Shown here one piece after another: positions 44,205 through 56,450 of a stretch of 64,000 nucleotides of DNA. The notes under the pieces were generated by a model. It did no database searches. It saw only the letters and a list, made by a program, of their open reading frames with translations, and had not been told where the DNA came from. Position numbers and translations under genes: made by a program. The stretch is from Clarkia xantiana subsp. parviflora (lineage: Eukaryota > Streptophyta > Magnoliopsida > Myrtales > Onagraceae), in NCBI GenBank assembly GCA_036873135.1, contig JAPTYO010000020.1, forward strand, positions 7,060,081 through 7,124,080, read 5' to 3'. Numbering within the stretch: the stretch's first letter is position 1; every line of letters begins with the position of its first letter.

Positions 44205-44886
44205 TGAAGAAGAACTCAGAGCAGTTGGTTTATCTTTGGGGCTAATATTCTTAAAAAAAAATAGAGGTCTGAGTCTTCAATGCCATTTTTCAAGACCCTC
44301 CCATTTGAGAGGTCCTGCAAAAGGGAAAATTTAGGATAAAAGATTGCAGAGCAATTAAGATCCTGAGTAAGTTTAGAAACATAAAATAAATTGTATTTAA
44401 ACTCAGGTATATGTAATTCAACAACTTTTTATCAGAATAAATTGTAATATCTCCAATGCTAGAAATAGAGGAATGACCACCATTGGGTAATAAACTTTGG
44501 AGCCTGAAACAGATTTAAGGTTTTCAAACCAGTCAGATCTAGAAGTCATGTGATTAGTGGCTCCTTAGTCAATTATCCAATGGTCATTCATATAAGAAGA
44601 AAAGTTTGAAAAAGATGTACCAGCTGAGTTTGCAAGATTGTTGGTTGGAGTAGTCATTGCTTGGTTAGTCGTGCCACTGCCATGCTCCACAGACTGCATT
44701 ATCCTATCAAACTGGTCATGAGTGAAAGATATGAAATTCCTAGAGGACAATCCAGAATGTCACGAAGCTTCAATACTACCAGTCTCAGAGGAGGCAACAT
44801 TGCTCTTGGCAATATGAATCTTCCCCTTTTGAATGTCACGAAGCTTGAAGAAATTTTCCTTTTAATGCCCTTTCCTCTTACAAAAA

Positions 44887-45780
44887 TCACAGCCATTGGC
44901 ATCTATCAGTAGAATGGTCTTTCTTGTGACACAAGTCACACACCATATTATGATTAGTGGCTCTCCTAGCCCTTACAGATTTGATACTCACATTAGCATA
45001 TAGAGGATTTGAGCCAGCAGAGATATAAGAACTGATAGAGCGTTGGATTTCCTCTTGAAGAAGAAGGCTGTAAACATGATTAACAGTAGGTAAGGTTTCA
45101 CACAAAAGCATCTGACTACGAATGGCAGAGAAACTGTCATTCAGTCCCATTCAAAAGTGAAACATGCGTTGATTTTTCTTATGATCAAGATACTTCTTGA
45201 ACTCTTGACCCTCATTGTGAGGCAAATAGCAAACAAATGCATATTCTACCCAAAGGTACTTCATCCCGGTAAAGAAAATACTGACATTATCTAGACCTTG
45301 GTTGCCGAGAACAATCTCCCTATGTAAGTGATAGGCCTTAGATCCACTATTTTTTTTTTTATCATATCTTGATTTCAAATCATTCCAGGCAAGATGAGCA
45401 CTAGGCATGTACATAATACTATTGGCAACATCACGAGTGACATAACTCAAAATCCAACCAAAAACAATAGTATCGCATCTTTCCCAAAGAGTATGCAGAG
45501 GCAAATCAAACTTTTCCTTCATATACATCCTATTGACAAACCCTAGCTTATTTTTTCCATGCAGAACTATGAACATGGCACGGCTCCACATCGCATAATC
45601 ATCGCAACCAGACAGTTTGTTCGAAACGAAACTAATACCAGCATTATCAGAGGGATGCAAGTATAGAGGATGATGTGCATGTACCTCAGGGTAATCGTTG
45701 ATTCCATTCTTCTTGGTGGTAGCACTCAGATCTGCCTCCTTGCCTAAGGATGTCTTGCTTTCTTTGATTCATCCGCCATA
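44887..45780 (-). pseudogene. Copia gag remnant
   Basis: The start is near 45778 (MADESKKAR). The segment at 45660-45151 encodes the UBN2-type gag core (LSGCDDYAMWSRAM, AHLAWNDLKSRYDK). After one stop the segment at 45150-44887 continues (SQMLLCETLPTVNHVYSLLLQEE) and ends in a CX2C-type knuckle (CDLCHKKDHSTDRC). Only two interruptions were noted. Confidence 0.85.
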
Positions 45781-46092
45781 ATCTTCGTGAAATGAAAAAA
45801 AATCACACGATCGAAGAATCTAGGGTTTGTAGAAGACAAAACGGATCGCAAGAAACCGGAGAGATGCCGAAGAAGATGACTACAAAACCCTAGATATCCT
45901 CAAACTAAAGCCAGAAAATGCTGAAACAAACCGATTCGTGCAAGGGTGGAATCAATTCTGTTGAAGATGAAACGACATGGATAATCGAACAACAACGAGA
46001 GTGGTGGAAAAGGGTAATAAGATGAAAAGATAGACATAGGAACAACATAACAGACTGGATCAAACAATTTGAGACTCAAAATGGTCCCAATC

Positions 46093-46104
46093 GCTCTGGT
46101 ACCA
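46093..46104 (-). other. Primer binding site of the copia element
   Basis: The minus strand reads TGGTACCAGAGC, one mismatch from the initiator-tRNA-Met site used by most plant copia elements. Confidence 0.8.
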
Positions 46105-46412
46105 TGATAATCTGGTGAAATCTTAGAAATCCTAGAGAAAAAATCGAAGAGGCAATGACGGGATCTTAGAAGGTTGTTCCTTCAAGTGGAACCTTCTCCC
46201 CATAATAACACTAAAGGGAACTCTGTAAAATGCCAAGTTCAACCCACAGTTTTACAACGAAAGAACATGACCCACAAAGAATACAAACAATGACAAACAT
46301 GTCCTAATAAATAACAAGTATGTCCAGAACTATTAAAACAAGACAAAAGACACAACACAAACTGGTCAGCTTGCCATTCAGTCCCTCAAGAATTTCTACA
46401 CTAAACCTAACA

Positions 46413-47743
46413 ATCATAGCTGTTAATTCCTATTATCAATCTAACTCTCAGACTCTATCAATCTCAATTTTCATTTCTATGTTAGGGTTGTTGAACTTGC
46501 GTTTTAACTCTCAAGTCTCCAAATTTCCGGTATTATGTAACTGAGGGAAATAAAGTAAGGAAGTTCAGTTTAATTAAGTGAAACAATGATTATGAATGTT
46601 GATGTTATGGTACTAAAAATTATCCTTAATAATTATGTTATGACTACGGTATGTGAGTAAAAAATATAAATTATGGTATTTTCGATAACCCCGAGCATCT
46701 ATGATAAACAAATAGAATAACCTTAATGAACTATATTCTTTTGCTACGATATGTGCAGATTCACTTACTAAAACTCATCACACTAAGTAACGTATTTAAC
46801 TATTTTGTATATTCTACTAGAACTAGTATACATCAAGAAAAGTAAAATTTTCTAAAAAAAATGTTTAGCCTTTTAAGAAAAGTAAAATTTTATTCTTCCT
46901 TGTACTTTTTCTCTTTGTTCTGTCTGAAATCGTAAGTAAAATATAATACTTATGATATACTAAATATTATATCAAGTGCATACTGGTAGAATTGGAAAAT
47001 AGAATAGATAATTAAATAGCCGCATTTCTTACTTTCGCATGTGATATATATAATTTTTTTTTCTGATACCAATAACAAAAATATCCTCGAAGCAAATATT
47101 TTAACAAAAATACCCATCGACGCTATTCGAAATCGCGGTAGTTCACTTACAAGGTTTCGACGTAATTCTCACCCGCGTTGGAAGATTATTCTGACAAATC
47201 TTTTTTTAAACCTTCTGACGGGAGAATCATGCAAAAGTTAGACGTGAGATGGTCATTCATCATGAAGGTCATTCTTATATAATTGCATAAAAATCTCATA
47301 ATCCCTTTCTAATTTAGAAATTTTTTTTGCATAAATAAAATGAAAACAGAATAATTTGATTTCTCTGTCTGTTTAAAGATGCTAATAGTGAGGCTCTTAG
47401 CCACCGCAGAATGTGATTTCTTCCCACACCAATTGAGAAATTTTCAAAGTCCACCTGTTTTGTTTTGTGGGTTGGTTTACAAAAGCATTATAATATTTAT
47501 TTATATTTTCAAGAATTGTGCTTAATTAGGAAAATAGCGGTTGTTATTTCCAAGAAATGATGGTTCATATATCGTTTTGTTTGTAGAGGTGGGTGTCCTC
47601 CTAATAGCATTCTTGTTTTGTTGTATGAGGGATTTAGTCTTTGTTATTATCTTGTTTCTGCTTTCAAGATTTGTTGTTTTGGATTTGATTTAATTATATT
47701 GTATTGTATTTCTTCCTCTTCTTTTCAGTAATTACTTGTTTGT
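46413..47743. other. AT-rich upstream region of the kinase gene
   Basis: No gene or element with definable ends is visible. The last few hundred bases should hold the kinase promoter and 5' UTR, including a CT-rich stretch at 47711-47727 (TTCTTCCTCTTCTTTTC). Confidence 0.5.
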
Positions 47744-50700
47744 ATGATGGATGTGGATAAAACAATGGATGTTGATGGGAAGAGAGAAGATGAGGATTCA
47801 AAAGCGGAGAAGAAGAGTAGCTCGTCATCAGATACGTCGTCGTATTTTAGGGCAGATAAGCTTGATCTCAAGAGTTTAGACATACAATTAGAAAAACATT
47901 TGAGTCGAGTTTGGTCACGTAACAATATGGAAAACAACCAAAGACCCAAAGAAGAATGGGAGATTGATCTCTCAAAGTTGGATATTAGACATGTCATTGC
48001 TCATGGTACCTATGGCACCGTATACCGAGGTACTTATGACCACCTAGATGTCGCAGGTACGTACTTAATCAATTTCTTAATAATTTATTCAAATAATGGA
48101 ACGATGATCGGTAAAATCAAATATGTCTTTTATGATTGTATGTATGTATATATTATAGTGAAGTTGTTGGATTGGGGTGAGGATGGAATGGCTACAGTAG
48201 CTGAAACTGCAGCATTGCGTGCATCGTTTCGACAGGAAGTCGCTGTTTGGCACAAGTTAGACCATCCAAATGTTACAAAAGTAGATACATACATAATATG
48301 TTTCTTCTTCTTTTTTTTTTTATAAATTCATTCATCACAACTTTTGATAATTTTAATAATAATAATAGGGCTAACGGGTCTTTTGGTCCATGATGTTTGA
48401 CAACTTTTGAGTTTTGCTCAATGATGTTTTTTTTTACCTAGTTTTGGTACCATATGTTTGCAGATTTTTTCTAGTTTTGGTCTAACAGTTACATTCCGTC
48501 CATTTTTTGACATGTTCAAATCACGTGATCCACTCTAAAATTTAAATTTAGTCCCTCTAATACTTTCTTAACCTTTTTTTGTTCAATATAGTCCCGAAGT
48601 TTCAAAATTGACCCCTATTGGACAATAGGTCCAATTGAATTTTTGAAACTTCGGGACTAAATTTAACAAAAAAAAAAGTTAAGAAAGTATTAGATGGACT
48701 AAATTGAACAAAATTGAAAGTTTATGGTGGATCATGTGACTTGTACATGTCAAAAAATGGACGGAATGTAACAGTCGGATCAAAACTAGAAAAAATCTGC
48801 AAACATATGGTACCAAAACTAGGTAAAAAAAAAATCATTGACCAAAACCCAAAAGCTGTCAAACATCATGGACCAAAATACCTGTTAACCCATAATAATA
48901 TGACATGATCCGATTATTTGATTTTGTAGTTTATTGGAGCTTCAATGGGAACATCAAACCTCAAAATCCCATCAAATAATGGAGGTGCTTCTAATAATGA
49001 TGGTCCATGCTCACTTCCAGCAAAAGCATGTTGTGTTGTTGTAGAGTATCTTCCTGCTGGTACCTTAAAAAGTTTCCTAATAAGAAATCGAAGGAAGAAA
49101 CTTGCATTTAAAGTAGTCATACAACTTGCTTTAGATCTCTCTAGAGGGTAACACAACACTACCTTCAATACTTTCCCCTTCAAAAGTAAATTTTCAATAC
49201 ATATATTTATCTTGTTTTTTTTTCTTTCTCGTATATATAATATATATATATGTAGTTTGAGTTACCTTCATTCCAAGAAGATAGTACACCGAGATGTTAA
49301 GACTGAAAACATGTTACTAGATTCACAAAGAACGTTGAAAATTGCTGATTTTGGAGTTGCTCGTGTTGAGGCTCAAAATCCACGTGATATGACTGGTGAA
49401 ACCGGTACTTTAGGATACATGGCTCCAGAGGTACGTTCTACTTTAAGCCTATTTATTTATAGGGTTAAGAACCTATGAAAGGTCTGAACTATGACCCATG
49501 TTAACGGGAGAGGTCTGAAATTTAAAAAGTTAATAACGGAGGTCTGAAATTTCAATTTTGTTGATTTGAGGTTTTCCGTCCATTTTTAGGGTTAAATTTA
49601 ACAGAATTGTGTGAAATGACATTTTTGCCCCTTTAATATTTTGTTTTATTTAATATCTTATTTAAGGAAATGTGAAATGACAATTTTACCCCTAAAGTCA
49701 AATTAAAACCATCCAGCTCTGTCCACCGCCACCCGACTCCGGCCACCACCACCCGACTCCGGCCACCACCACCTCGACTCCGACGACCACCACCTCGACT
49801 CCGGCGACCCGGCTCCGGCCACCACCTCAGCAAAAAAACTCCGATCGGAGCCCAATCGGGGCCGGTGGCCCGATTTGTGCCCAATCGGAGCCTTAGTGGT
49901 GGTCGCCGGAGTACGGTGGTGGTCGCCGGAGCTGGGTTGGTGGTCACCGGAGTCGGGCGGTGGTCGCCAGAGCCGTGGTGGCTTCAAGGGCATTTTGGTC
50001 TTTTCACTTCAAGCATGTGAGGGACACACTTGATAGAAGGACATTTTTGGAAATTTATTTTATTTCCGGTCATATGCCAAGCATGTGACCAACTTCCGTT
50101 AGTTTTAACGGAAAAAACTAACGGAGACCGTTGTTATCAACAAAACTGAAATTTCAGACCTCTGTTATTAACTTTTTAAATTTCAGACCTCTCCCGTTAA
50201 CATGGATGATAGTTCAGACCTTTCATAGGTTCTTAACCCTTATTTATACTCTACCAATTGCTAATTTTTACATACATACATATATGATTAAAAGGCTCTA
50301 TGTGTGTTGTTAGGTTCTTGATGGTAAGCCATACAATAGAAGATGTGATGTGTATAGTTTCGGCATATGTTTGTGGGAGATATATTGTTGTGATATGCCA
50401 TATCCGGATCTAAGCTTTGCTGAGGTCTCCTCCGCAGTCGTTCGACAGGTTGTTTGTTTTAAAATAATATTAAAACATAAATAACCAAATGAAATGCAAT
50501 TCAAATAATGTAGTAATTAGTATTGAATGAAATATTAATTTTACTGTTTATATTATTATTTAAGAGATACTTTTTTTTGGTTAATAACAGAATTTGAGAC
50601 CTGATATTCCTCGATGTTGCCCGAATACTCTTGCAAATATCATGAGAAAATGTTGGGATGCGAATCCAGAAAAGCGATTAGAGATGGATGAAGTCGTAAG

Positions 50701-50797
50701 GATGTTGGAAGCAATTGATACCAGTAAAGGTGGAGGGATGATTCCTGAGGATCAAACTCCTAATTGTTTCTGTTTTGCACCATATCGTGGTCCTTAA
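47744..50797 (+). CDS. MRK1: Raf-like protein kinase, group C (MRK1/CBC type), 6 exons
   Basis: Exons: 47744-48056, 48159-48280, 48930-49147, 49256-49430, 50314-50448, 50591-50797. Phases join to 389 residues. Residues 1-70 are acidic and Ser-rich, then [20 protein letters not shown] leads into the kinase domain. The ATP loop is GTYGTVYRG. The ATP lysine is K106 (VKLLDW). FRQEVAVW carries the helix-C Glu. The catalytic loop is HRDVKTEN with D231. DFG is at 249-251, GTLGYMAPE follows, and the tail ends [10 protein letters not shown]. All key residues are intact. Arabidopsis MRK1/CBC2 and CBC1, the closest relatives I recall, are plasma-membrane or cytosolic kinases acting in stomatal blue-light and CO2 responses. 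That role is inferred from family only. Introns 2 and 4 each contain a foldback transposon. Confidence 0.93.
48368..48891. mobile_element. MULE-like foldback MITE in kinase intron 2
   Basis: The 524-bp element has long inverted arms of over 200 bp. The left end GGGCTAACGGGTCTTTTGGT pairs with GGGTTAACAGGTATTTTGGT read from the right. It is flanked by the 9-bp duplication ATAATAATA (48359-48367 and 48892-48900), although the site itself is a TAA repeat. It makes up most of the 649-bp intron. Confidence 0.87.
49462..50239. mobile_element. MULE-like foldback element with GC-rich centre in kinase intron 4
   Basis: Inverted ends are GGGTTAAGAACCTATGAAAG and its complement, in arms of about 130-200 bp. 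The flanks are a perfect 9-bp duplication TTATTTATA (49453-49461 and 50240-50248). The centre (about 49710-49985) is GC-rich and built of CCGGCCACCACCACC- and GGTGGTCGCCGGAG-type blocks. A half-element of the same family is at 58142-58505. Confidence 0.9.
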
Positions 50798-51412
50798 TAA
50801 TGCGAAAATGTAACTTTAGTCAGATAAGTTTTCATTTCAAACATCTATTCTGCTATAATTGATTCTATCACTTTATGAATATTACTGCTACATGCAAGAT
50901 ACATAATTCATTTTATTTTTATACTCACATTACAATGTCAAGGCAAAAGTTTTTTTTCTTACAAATCTTCTACATGTTAGTTTAGTTATGCAGTATATAG
51001 TATATTAAGAATGGAACTATTTCATTATTATAATTGTTTTGTTAGACTTTAAGTGATTAACAACTTTAATGTAATAAAAATATAATGATAAAAATAAGAC
51101 TATTGTGTAAAAATAATAGTGAGTACTACCGTGTACACACATGTAGGCGAAATTATCAAATTTTAACAGACCAGTTTGATAGAATGGTATAGAACTAGAT
51201 AAGTCAAAAACATTCCAGGTGCTAAAACAAACATTATGGATAAAAATAACTACCAATTTCGGTATACATAAAGAGAATTAGTTGGTAGTGGCAAAAGAAA
51301 AAAAAAGGAAGAGAATTAGTTGGCTTAGTAATCAATTATAAATGAGATTATTAATAATATATAGACACCCACATTATATACAAACCTTGCATTTTAAACT
51401 TCCTTCATCACT
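50798..51412. other. 3' flank of the kinase gene
   Basis: AT-rich sequence with no gene. The first part should be the kinase 3' UTR and terminator. Confidence 0.5.
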
Positions 51413-51645
51413 TTACCCATTGAATCTTTCTTCTGCTCCTGTTTTGCTTACATCCGCGCCTGTAATTCTTTTAAACAACAAGACAATCCATGACCCAGGT
51501 TGTTCTTCATGAGATCCGATGCTTTTCGGTACGGGGTTCCCCGGATCTGCCCAGGCCGACCCCCTGACGATCTGATCTCCCCCACGGCTCTTGTAGCACC
51601 ACTCATCTACAGCACGCCTCAACGACTCTTCTGCTTGTTCATTCG
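51413..51645 (-). pseudogene. Unidentified coding fragment (last exon of an unknown gene)
   Basis: The minus strand is open from the edge of the copia element to a TAA at 51415-51413. It encodes about 76 residues, including EESLRRAVDEWCYKSRGGDQ, then IVRGSAWADPGNPVPKS and FKRITGADVSK. Its GC content is clearly higher than the surroundings, which argues for real coding origin. I do not recognise the family. If the copia insertion is removed at its ATTCG duplication, the frame continues a few bases to an AG at the right flank (CAAGTAG, then GTGCCGAAT), a possible splice acceptor. No upstream exons were found. Confidence 0.4.
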
Positions 51646-52639
51646 TGTTGGAAATAACATAGGATAATCCCTAATAATAAGAAAATAGTTTACCAAGAAT
51701 ACTTACGGGTTATGACGAGCTTATCTTTACAGTTCCTTTGGCGTTGTCATCCTTCTCCATGATCCTAAACGCAAAAGGAGGATAAGTCTCCACCGACTAT
51801 ACCTCACAGATGGAATAGATGGACTAGGGTTTACTAGGGGTAAGACAACTCTCTTCTCACTATTGGTTGTGATGAGGATTAATTTGCACACCAATGAATG
51901 AATGAGCATGTTTCTGTCGAAGTACCCCTATTTATATAAGGATGAGCTGACTTGTTTCCAAAATCTTAATATCTTAAGATAAATAATATTTATTTAATTC
52001 CATAGATATATATAATCTACTACAATTATATATATTCACTATAAATAGAATATAATATATTCAACAATATATCATTTCATTGTAGATATATATTATAATT
52101 AATGATGTATATATTATCTCCTACAATAGAATATAATATATTGGATTACTAAATCTAACTTTAGGGATAATATTCACATTCATTAATCTTAGGTGGTCAA
52201 AACTTGACCACCAAGTATTCCTCCTACATGGGCCGACCGAATTCCACATTAGAGTCCAATTAATAGACCTTAATCCTTATAGTTAATGAGCTAGCCTAAT
52301 AAGACCCTAGTTTCTATTAATTTCGGCACGTATGCCTAAATTAATGGATAAGTTGCTTCTAATTAAATCACACTCAGTTATGCATGGTTAATTCGCTCGA
52401 GCGACCTAATTGCTATAATTGCCAACTGCTCCCACTTGCTCGAATGGGAGGATGCCTACTATACTTGTAATGCATGTCGTCTATTTCTTTCAATTCTATT
52501 TCATACGAGGTTAGTCAATGCGACCGACGAGCATTAACGGAACAGCGTTACTCATCTGTTGAGACTATTGTAACTTCTGCGCAAAACCCTGTTGTGGTGG
52601 TACCTGCTATAAACAAAACTTCATCTTGTATCATTGATC

Positions 52640-55100
52640 AGTTGTGTATGTTTCTTAGGTCCAATCACATAGGATAATAAACTCTAGGACCATCCGAAAA
52701 GTGTTCACAGCCTAATACACATATCTGGTTAGTGGCCACCTAGTGAACATAAGAGTAAGAAACTCACGTTGATTACTAAATTATCCTTTTCATCCTATCC
52801 CTACAACTCAGTTCAACTCAATTACTCAGAATTCTCACTATTGACTTGTTATTGTCATGACACTCCTAAACTAAAGTAATGACTATGAACTGAATCGCAT
52901 GGAGAGGAATCAAGTGCTAATGATACTTTGGTAGTTAATCGCAATTAACTACCGAGATCGGTTACACACACTCGATATAGTAAATATTATGTTTCTATGG
53001 TTTATATAAATCCGCCTACCACAGCCGAGCACTTGACCCCTGGTAAAAAGATAACTCACGCGGCATGAATCACGACCCTATTTATAGGGCTAAGTATGTC
53101 TATATCAACGTAGATCGAAATCCTAAAAATAATGTGGTCTTTAACGACGGCTTGAGCCGCCAGGGCGATACAAAGCAAAAACTAGGCACCCCAGGGGCAC
53201 CATTCCCGAATTGTTTAACATTACGAAAATATCCTTCGCGGCCACCTGCGCTGAGCAAATGAAGCTCTAGCGATCACATTGCCTGTGCGAAGAGGCGAGT
53301 TTTCACATTCGACATAATTTTAAATGGTGGAGTCCATTACAACGAATATTATAGACCGTGACACATCTAATGCATAACTCTTTCCTAAATGAGTTTATTA
53401 CTTTCATTTATCAAAAGAGTCGGCTTTTGATAAATAATATAATATTCATTATATCAAGTCATTCTAATATTATCCAATCGAGCTAAATACACTTCTGGAT
53501 AGATTATTGTAATCTCATCGATTATACATGCTTGCATTTGAACACGTCATACATGTTCAATTAATCATTAGATCTACGAACACATCTACTATGTACTCCG
53601 ATCTATTGGCTTATCCTTCAAAGCCTTTTCAATTTTTTTTTTCGATATTCGTGTGATAAGTATTTCGATGGTATTTACACCTTTTCATCGATGCTAACTA
53701 CAAGGGATAAACGCTTTGCTCTAGAATTGGCCTAGCTTGATTCCCAGCTTTTAGCAACGTTCCAAAGAGTCGCTTAAGCCTAATGGCTTTCCATTGCTTT
53801 TTCGAAAAGGGCCATAATGTTCTGCTTTCATGATAAATAATGCTTCATAGGTTTGCTTATCACTTCACTGGGTGATTTCATCACTAGCGAATGTAAATCT
53901 CAATAAAAAAATTCGCCTTCCATCCTTGATTAGTCAAGTAGTTTCTTCGGTCCAATCCCATATGATCATATACTCTAGGACCATCCGCACAAATGTTCAC
54001 AACCAAATACTCATATCGGGTTGGTGGCCACCTAGTGAACATAAGAGTTGGAAACATACGACAACTCATAATCATGTTTCTCGTCCACTCCTTTTGAATC
54101 ATATCAATTCGTTATACCCAGAATTTTCACTACATATGTTTTCTTAATTCAGGCGATCCAAAACCAAAGAAACAAACATTTAATCGAATCTCAGGAAAAT
54201 GAGTCAAGTCCTAAGGATACTTTGATAGCATACCTCAGTAAGCTATCAGGATCGGTTTGCATGTTCGGTAGAGTAAATATTGTGTTTCTCGAATATGATA
54301 ATATTCGCCTAACACAACCGAGAATTTGACCCCGTGGTCGAATATGGCACACGCAGTATGAATGACGCGTCTACAGTACGACCCTTTTCACGGCTAAGTA
54401 TGTACGTACCGTCTTAGATCGAAATCATAACCAGAGAGAATGTGGTCTTTTATTGTGGCTTTGAGCCACCGGGGCGATACAAAACAGAAACTAGGTACCC
54501 CAAATCCACAATCCCAGATTGTTTAACATTGACTATAATGTTCTTAACGATCATCTGTGCAGAGCTAGTTAGGCTCTTAATGGTCGTGTGGAATCTAGCT
54601 GCATAACTCTTTTCTTAATGAGATCGTCACTTTTATTAAACTTAAATAGGTATTTTATGGTTAATAACGAATAGTCATTAATTCATGTCATTCTAATATT
54701 ATCCAATGATTCTAACTAAAAGCTTAAACGGGCCGATGGAATCTTTACATGCTTCGAAAATTTCTTAACTAACAATGTTTTAGTCACGGGATCTGCATTT
54801 GTATCGTCTGTACGTATGTACTCCAAATCCATCAGCTTGTCCTTGAACATTTATATTCCAAAATTGTTTTTCACATCTATGTGGTGAAATATTTCTATGG
54901 CACTTGCACTCTTTCGTGTTGGTTAAAGTTTGACTAAACGTCAGTGTTAACTAAGACTGGCTAAATCCGGTCCTCCATCTTTTAGAAACATTTCAAAGAG
55001 TCTCTTCAGCCTTACGGCTTACATTACTGTTTCGAAAAGAGCTACAAATCCTGCTTCCATAGTGGATAATGCTAAACATGTTTTCTTTTCACTTTTTCAG
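52640..55100. repeat. Direct duplication of about 1.2-1.3 kb inside the copia remnant
   Basis: Bases about 52640-53850 and 53930-55100 are diverged copies in the same orientation. Shared blocks are ACTCTAGGACCATCCG, GTGGCCACCTAGTGAACATA, GGGCGATACAAA with ACTAGG, and TTTCGAAAAG. They include the end of RNase H and what follows it in the element. Confidence 0.8.
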
Positions 55101-55723
55101 GATATTACACTGCTTGCAAGTGTGAAAACTAAAACCAGATGTAGAATAACTGGTATGGTCGTCGATTAGCTGAATCTGCAAGACTATACCCTAATAATTC
55201 CAAGCTCAAATTTCCACAAAAGTAAAGCGCGTAACAAAAAGTGACTTTAAGATATCACATGATTCTTTCAATGTCTACACAATGTCCATGGCCAGGGTTC
55301 GACAGGTATCTCGCAACTAAATCAATTGTATAACAAAAGTACGGTCTCGTGTACACCACAGTAAACATTAGAGTTTTGAGCGCGCTTTTGTACAGCACGT
55401 CCCGCATCTGTTTATATCCATGTTTGATTATAGGTTTCTTTTATTTACTCAACTTCCAACCAATTTTCTAAAGGCGTGTCTGCCATTCTACCGTCTTTCA
55501 TGTTTAACTTATTTAGACATCTTATAAATGTAACTCATTTGAGAGAGTCATAGGCGTCGCGTCGCATGGTCCTTAGCATTCTCAAGACCTAGGATATACG
55601 TAGTTTCGCTCATGTCCATCATCTCAAAATAGAAGTTAATCAAGGCTTAAACCTTGTGCAGATCATATACGTCATTCACAAACAGTTATATGCCTTGGGC
55701 ATATACATCAATATCATAAATCC

Positions 55724-56450
55724 AGTTGGGATCAAAATGACGTGGCCTGGAGCTTCTAGTAATGGATTTCGAGATCTCACCGGTAGCTAGCTCCTTTAGG
55801 TGTCTATGTCGACCTCAGGGGTGCTTAGTTTCCTTTAGGATGCTTTTGGTAGGCGAGGACCTGAAAAGAGGTGGGGATGACCCCTGATTCCACTATGAAG
55901 CTTAAGTCAGTAATTGAATTTAAGAGAAAACTATCAAAGTATGTGAATGTAATTAAGTTAGATAATGAAAGTGTTCCCCTATTTATAGGAGAAGTGTACC
56001 GACTTTGAGTGGCAGCTACCTCTTGGGAGGGTTTATATCCAGAGTCGGTGTAAGCAGGTGACAAGCAGGTCGCCGCCTCATCTTTCCTTAGCTAGGAAGA
56101 CTTTCCTCTGGCAGTTGAAGCAGGTCGCCACCTCACCATTCCTTAAGAGGAAGGTTCCTTCAGTTTAACATGTGAAAAGTAGGTCGCCACCTGCCCCCTC
56201 CTTAAGAGGAATGGTTTTCTCTGAGGCGGCAAGCAGGTTGCTAGTTGTCCTTTCCTTAGGAGGAAGAGTTTTGAGTGGTCTTGTCGCCAATCTTTCAAAG
56301 ATCTCAGTTGTCGACTTTCCCCATATTTGGTGTCGACTACTTATTCTTGTCTCCTCATTTTGAATAGGATTGGTCGTTGACTCTCTTTCATGAGTCTCGA
56401 CTTGCATGCTCTCGACTTGTATGCTCTGTCTTTATAATCGTAACCCAACA
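55724..56450 (-). mobile_element. Solo LTR of the E1 family inside the copia remnant
   Basis: Read on the minus strand it starts TGTTGGGTTACGATT, exactly like the E1 LTR at 5210, and ends GGCCACGTCATTTTGATC. The last two bases are altered (CT instead of CA). The 5-bp flanks AATCC (55719-55723 and 56451-56455) match perfectly. The copia RT frame resumes on both sides. Confidence 0.92.

Larger units (their letters stand above)
41600..46412 (-). mobile_element. Decayed copia-type LTR retrotransposon, 3'-truncated
   Basis: In minus-strand order a probable 5' LTR (46412-46105, starting TGTTAGGTTTAG) is followed by the PBS TGGTACCAGAGC. This site is one base from the usual initiator-Met site TGGTATCAGAGC. 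Then come gag, a zinc knuckle, the GAG-pre-integrase domain, integrase and reverse transcriptase. The sequence ends inside the RT/RNase H region near 41600, so no 3' LTR is present. A MITE interrupts RT. Confidence 0.85.

Noticed and set aside
51727..51909. 60-residue minus-strand frame next to the unknown exon
   Set aside because: It lies inside the copia end, has no relation in frame to 51413-51645, and shows no motif.
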